A stretch of DNA of 23,997 nt, taken from positions 1-23,997 of IMG/VR virus record IMGVR_UViG_3300017969_000148; one strand, written 5' to 3'. This stretch comes from a virus. Below are positions 23,630 to 23,997 of the stretch, piece by piece. Both the position numbers and the translations under genes were made by a program. Numbering within the stretch: position 1 is the first letter of the stretch; each line of letters starts with the position of its first letter. Under the pieces are notes generated by a model. It worked only from the letters and a program-made list of their open reading frames with translations. It was not told the origin of the DNA and searched no databases.

Positions 23630-23997
23630 CAGCATCTGCTCCTTTGTAGTATTTATACAGCTCGATACTTGCTAGATTCTTACATTTAGACTCTACCATA
23701 ATATCTGCGTAAGGTAAAAATTCTAGTGCCCAGTCGTTAACTGCATTGTTCCACATGTAATCGCTATGCGCTCGCAGTTTAGCTTTCTTGTAACCTGCTT
23801 CTAGTAACGAATCCATATTAGGACGCATGTTAGTAGGATAATTTCCTATTAGGTCTTCCCTACTTACACTGTAATGAATAACAGGACGCACACCACGCCA
23901 ACTATCTACTACGCGAGCAAATCTATCGTCGGTGGGCTGAATGTATTCACCTTCACGGCACCAGTGATGGTGTATGTCAAGAACGAGTGCGCAGTGG
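23568..23997 (-). CDS. uvdE: UV damage endonuclease UvdE, C-terminal part (cut by window edge)
   Basis: About 143 residues of the C-terminal part are visible; the frame is open to the right edge. The family nicks DNA 5' of UV photoproducts using a TIM barrel with several metal ions. Motifs that match metal ligands are present: LVLDIHHHW (Asp and His), VIHYSVSRE (His), LRAHSDYMWN (His) and DIMVESKCKN (Glu). The GTG at 23891 is internal, because LVLDIHHHW lies upstream of it in the same frame, so it is not the start. The 3' end overlaps the 84-residue gene by about 62 bases and contains its promoter and ribosome site in the residues YKYYKGADADV. UvdE genes occur in marine T4-like phages, where they would protect phage DNA in sunlit water. 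Confidence 0.88.
   Translation of the reverse strand, partial: HCALVLDIHHHWCREGEYIQPTDDRFARVVDSWRGVRPVIHYSVSREDLIGNYPTNMRPNMDSLLEAGYKKAKLRAHSDYMWNNAVNDWALEFLPYADIMVESKCKNLASIELYKYYKGADADVISYKDVRQKVAGPDPIII
23639..23644 (-). promoter_or_regulatory. Ribosome binding site deciding the 84-residue gene start
   Basis: AAGGAG read leftward lies three bases before the ATG at 23635 and nine before the ATG at 23629. The second spacing is within the normal range, so the 84-residue product is preferred. Confidence 0.65.
23650..23657 (-). promoter_or_regulatory. T4 late promoter TATAAATA inside uvdE
   Basis: The exact eight-base T4 late consensus, read leftward, is within the coding sequence for YKYY of UvdE and about 20 bases before the preferred start of the 84-residue gene. 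It is the only perfect consensus found near a gene start in this window. Confidence 0.72.

Noticed and set aside
23568-23891. Separate 107-residue gene starting at GTG 23891
   Set aside because: The same frame continues upstream to the window edge with the UvdE motif LVLDIHHHW, so the GTG is an internal valine codon.
1-23997. tRNA genes, insertion sequences, attachment sites
   Set aside because: Nearly every base is in a coding frame, gaps are short, and no cloverleaf, transposase, inverted terminal repeats or integrase was seen by reading.

Overview
This AT-rich window looks like a late-gene (virion) region of a marine T4-like myovirus, of the kind that infects cyanobacteria or SAR11 bacteria. 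Four things point this way: (i) leftward genes preceded by copies of a T4-type late promoter core (GATAAATA, once the exact TATAAATA); (ii) a run of very large, repeat-rich tail-fibre or adhesin-like proteins whose N-termini share a short docking-like motif; (iii) an A-type iron-sulfur carrier gene and a UV damage endonuclease (UvdE) gene, both known from marine T4-like phages; and (iv) tight packing with overlapping or nearly touching genes. The host cannot be decided from this sequence.

Layout, in transcription order on the minus strand (right to left). At the right edge is the 3' part of uvdE (23568-23997), whose coding sequence also carries a late promoter and a ribosome binding site for the next gene, an 84-residue coiled-coil protein. 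That gene overlaps a 54-residue single-span membrane protein gene (23218-23382). A single plus-strand gene, a small zinc-ribbon-like protein (22930-23217), ends exactly where the membrane protein gene ends. A 60-base divergent promoter region separates it from the leftward late unit: an IscA/HesB-type Fe-S carrier, a giant 2901-residue tail-fibre/beta-helix protein, a 52-residue overlapping small ORF, a 167-residue fibre-like protein, a 1178-residue repeat-rich fibre protein, a 926-residue subtilisin-like protease with beta-sandwich repeats, a 238-residue fibre-like protein, a 1599-residue YHYH/Ig-like adhesin and a 200-residue fibre-like protein. The left end holds a 79-residue helical protein and the start of an unrecognised gene with its own sigma70-like promoter.

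How they fit together (inference): the fibre-like proteins probably decorate the tail or baseplate. Four share a variant of an N-terminal 'ND.TGD.LR.AF.KIN.NF.EL' motif that may dock them on a common virion site, while their distal parts differ (beta-helix, DSTLLVD repeats, YHYH, protease with Calx-beta-like repeats). The protease could act on other virion proteins or on host surface material. The Fe-S carrier is in the same late unit as the giant fibre.

No tRNA, CRISPR, insertion sequence, attachment site, origin or convincing terminator was seen. No stretch above 300 bases lacks a gene.
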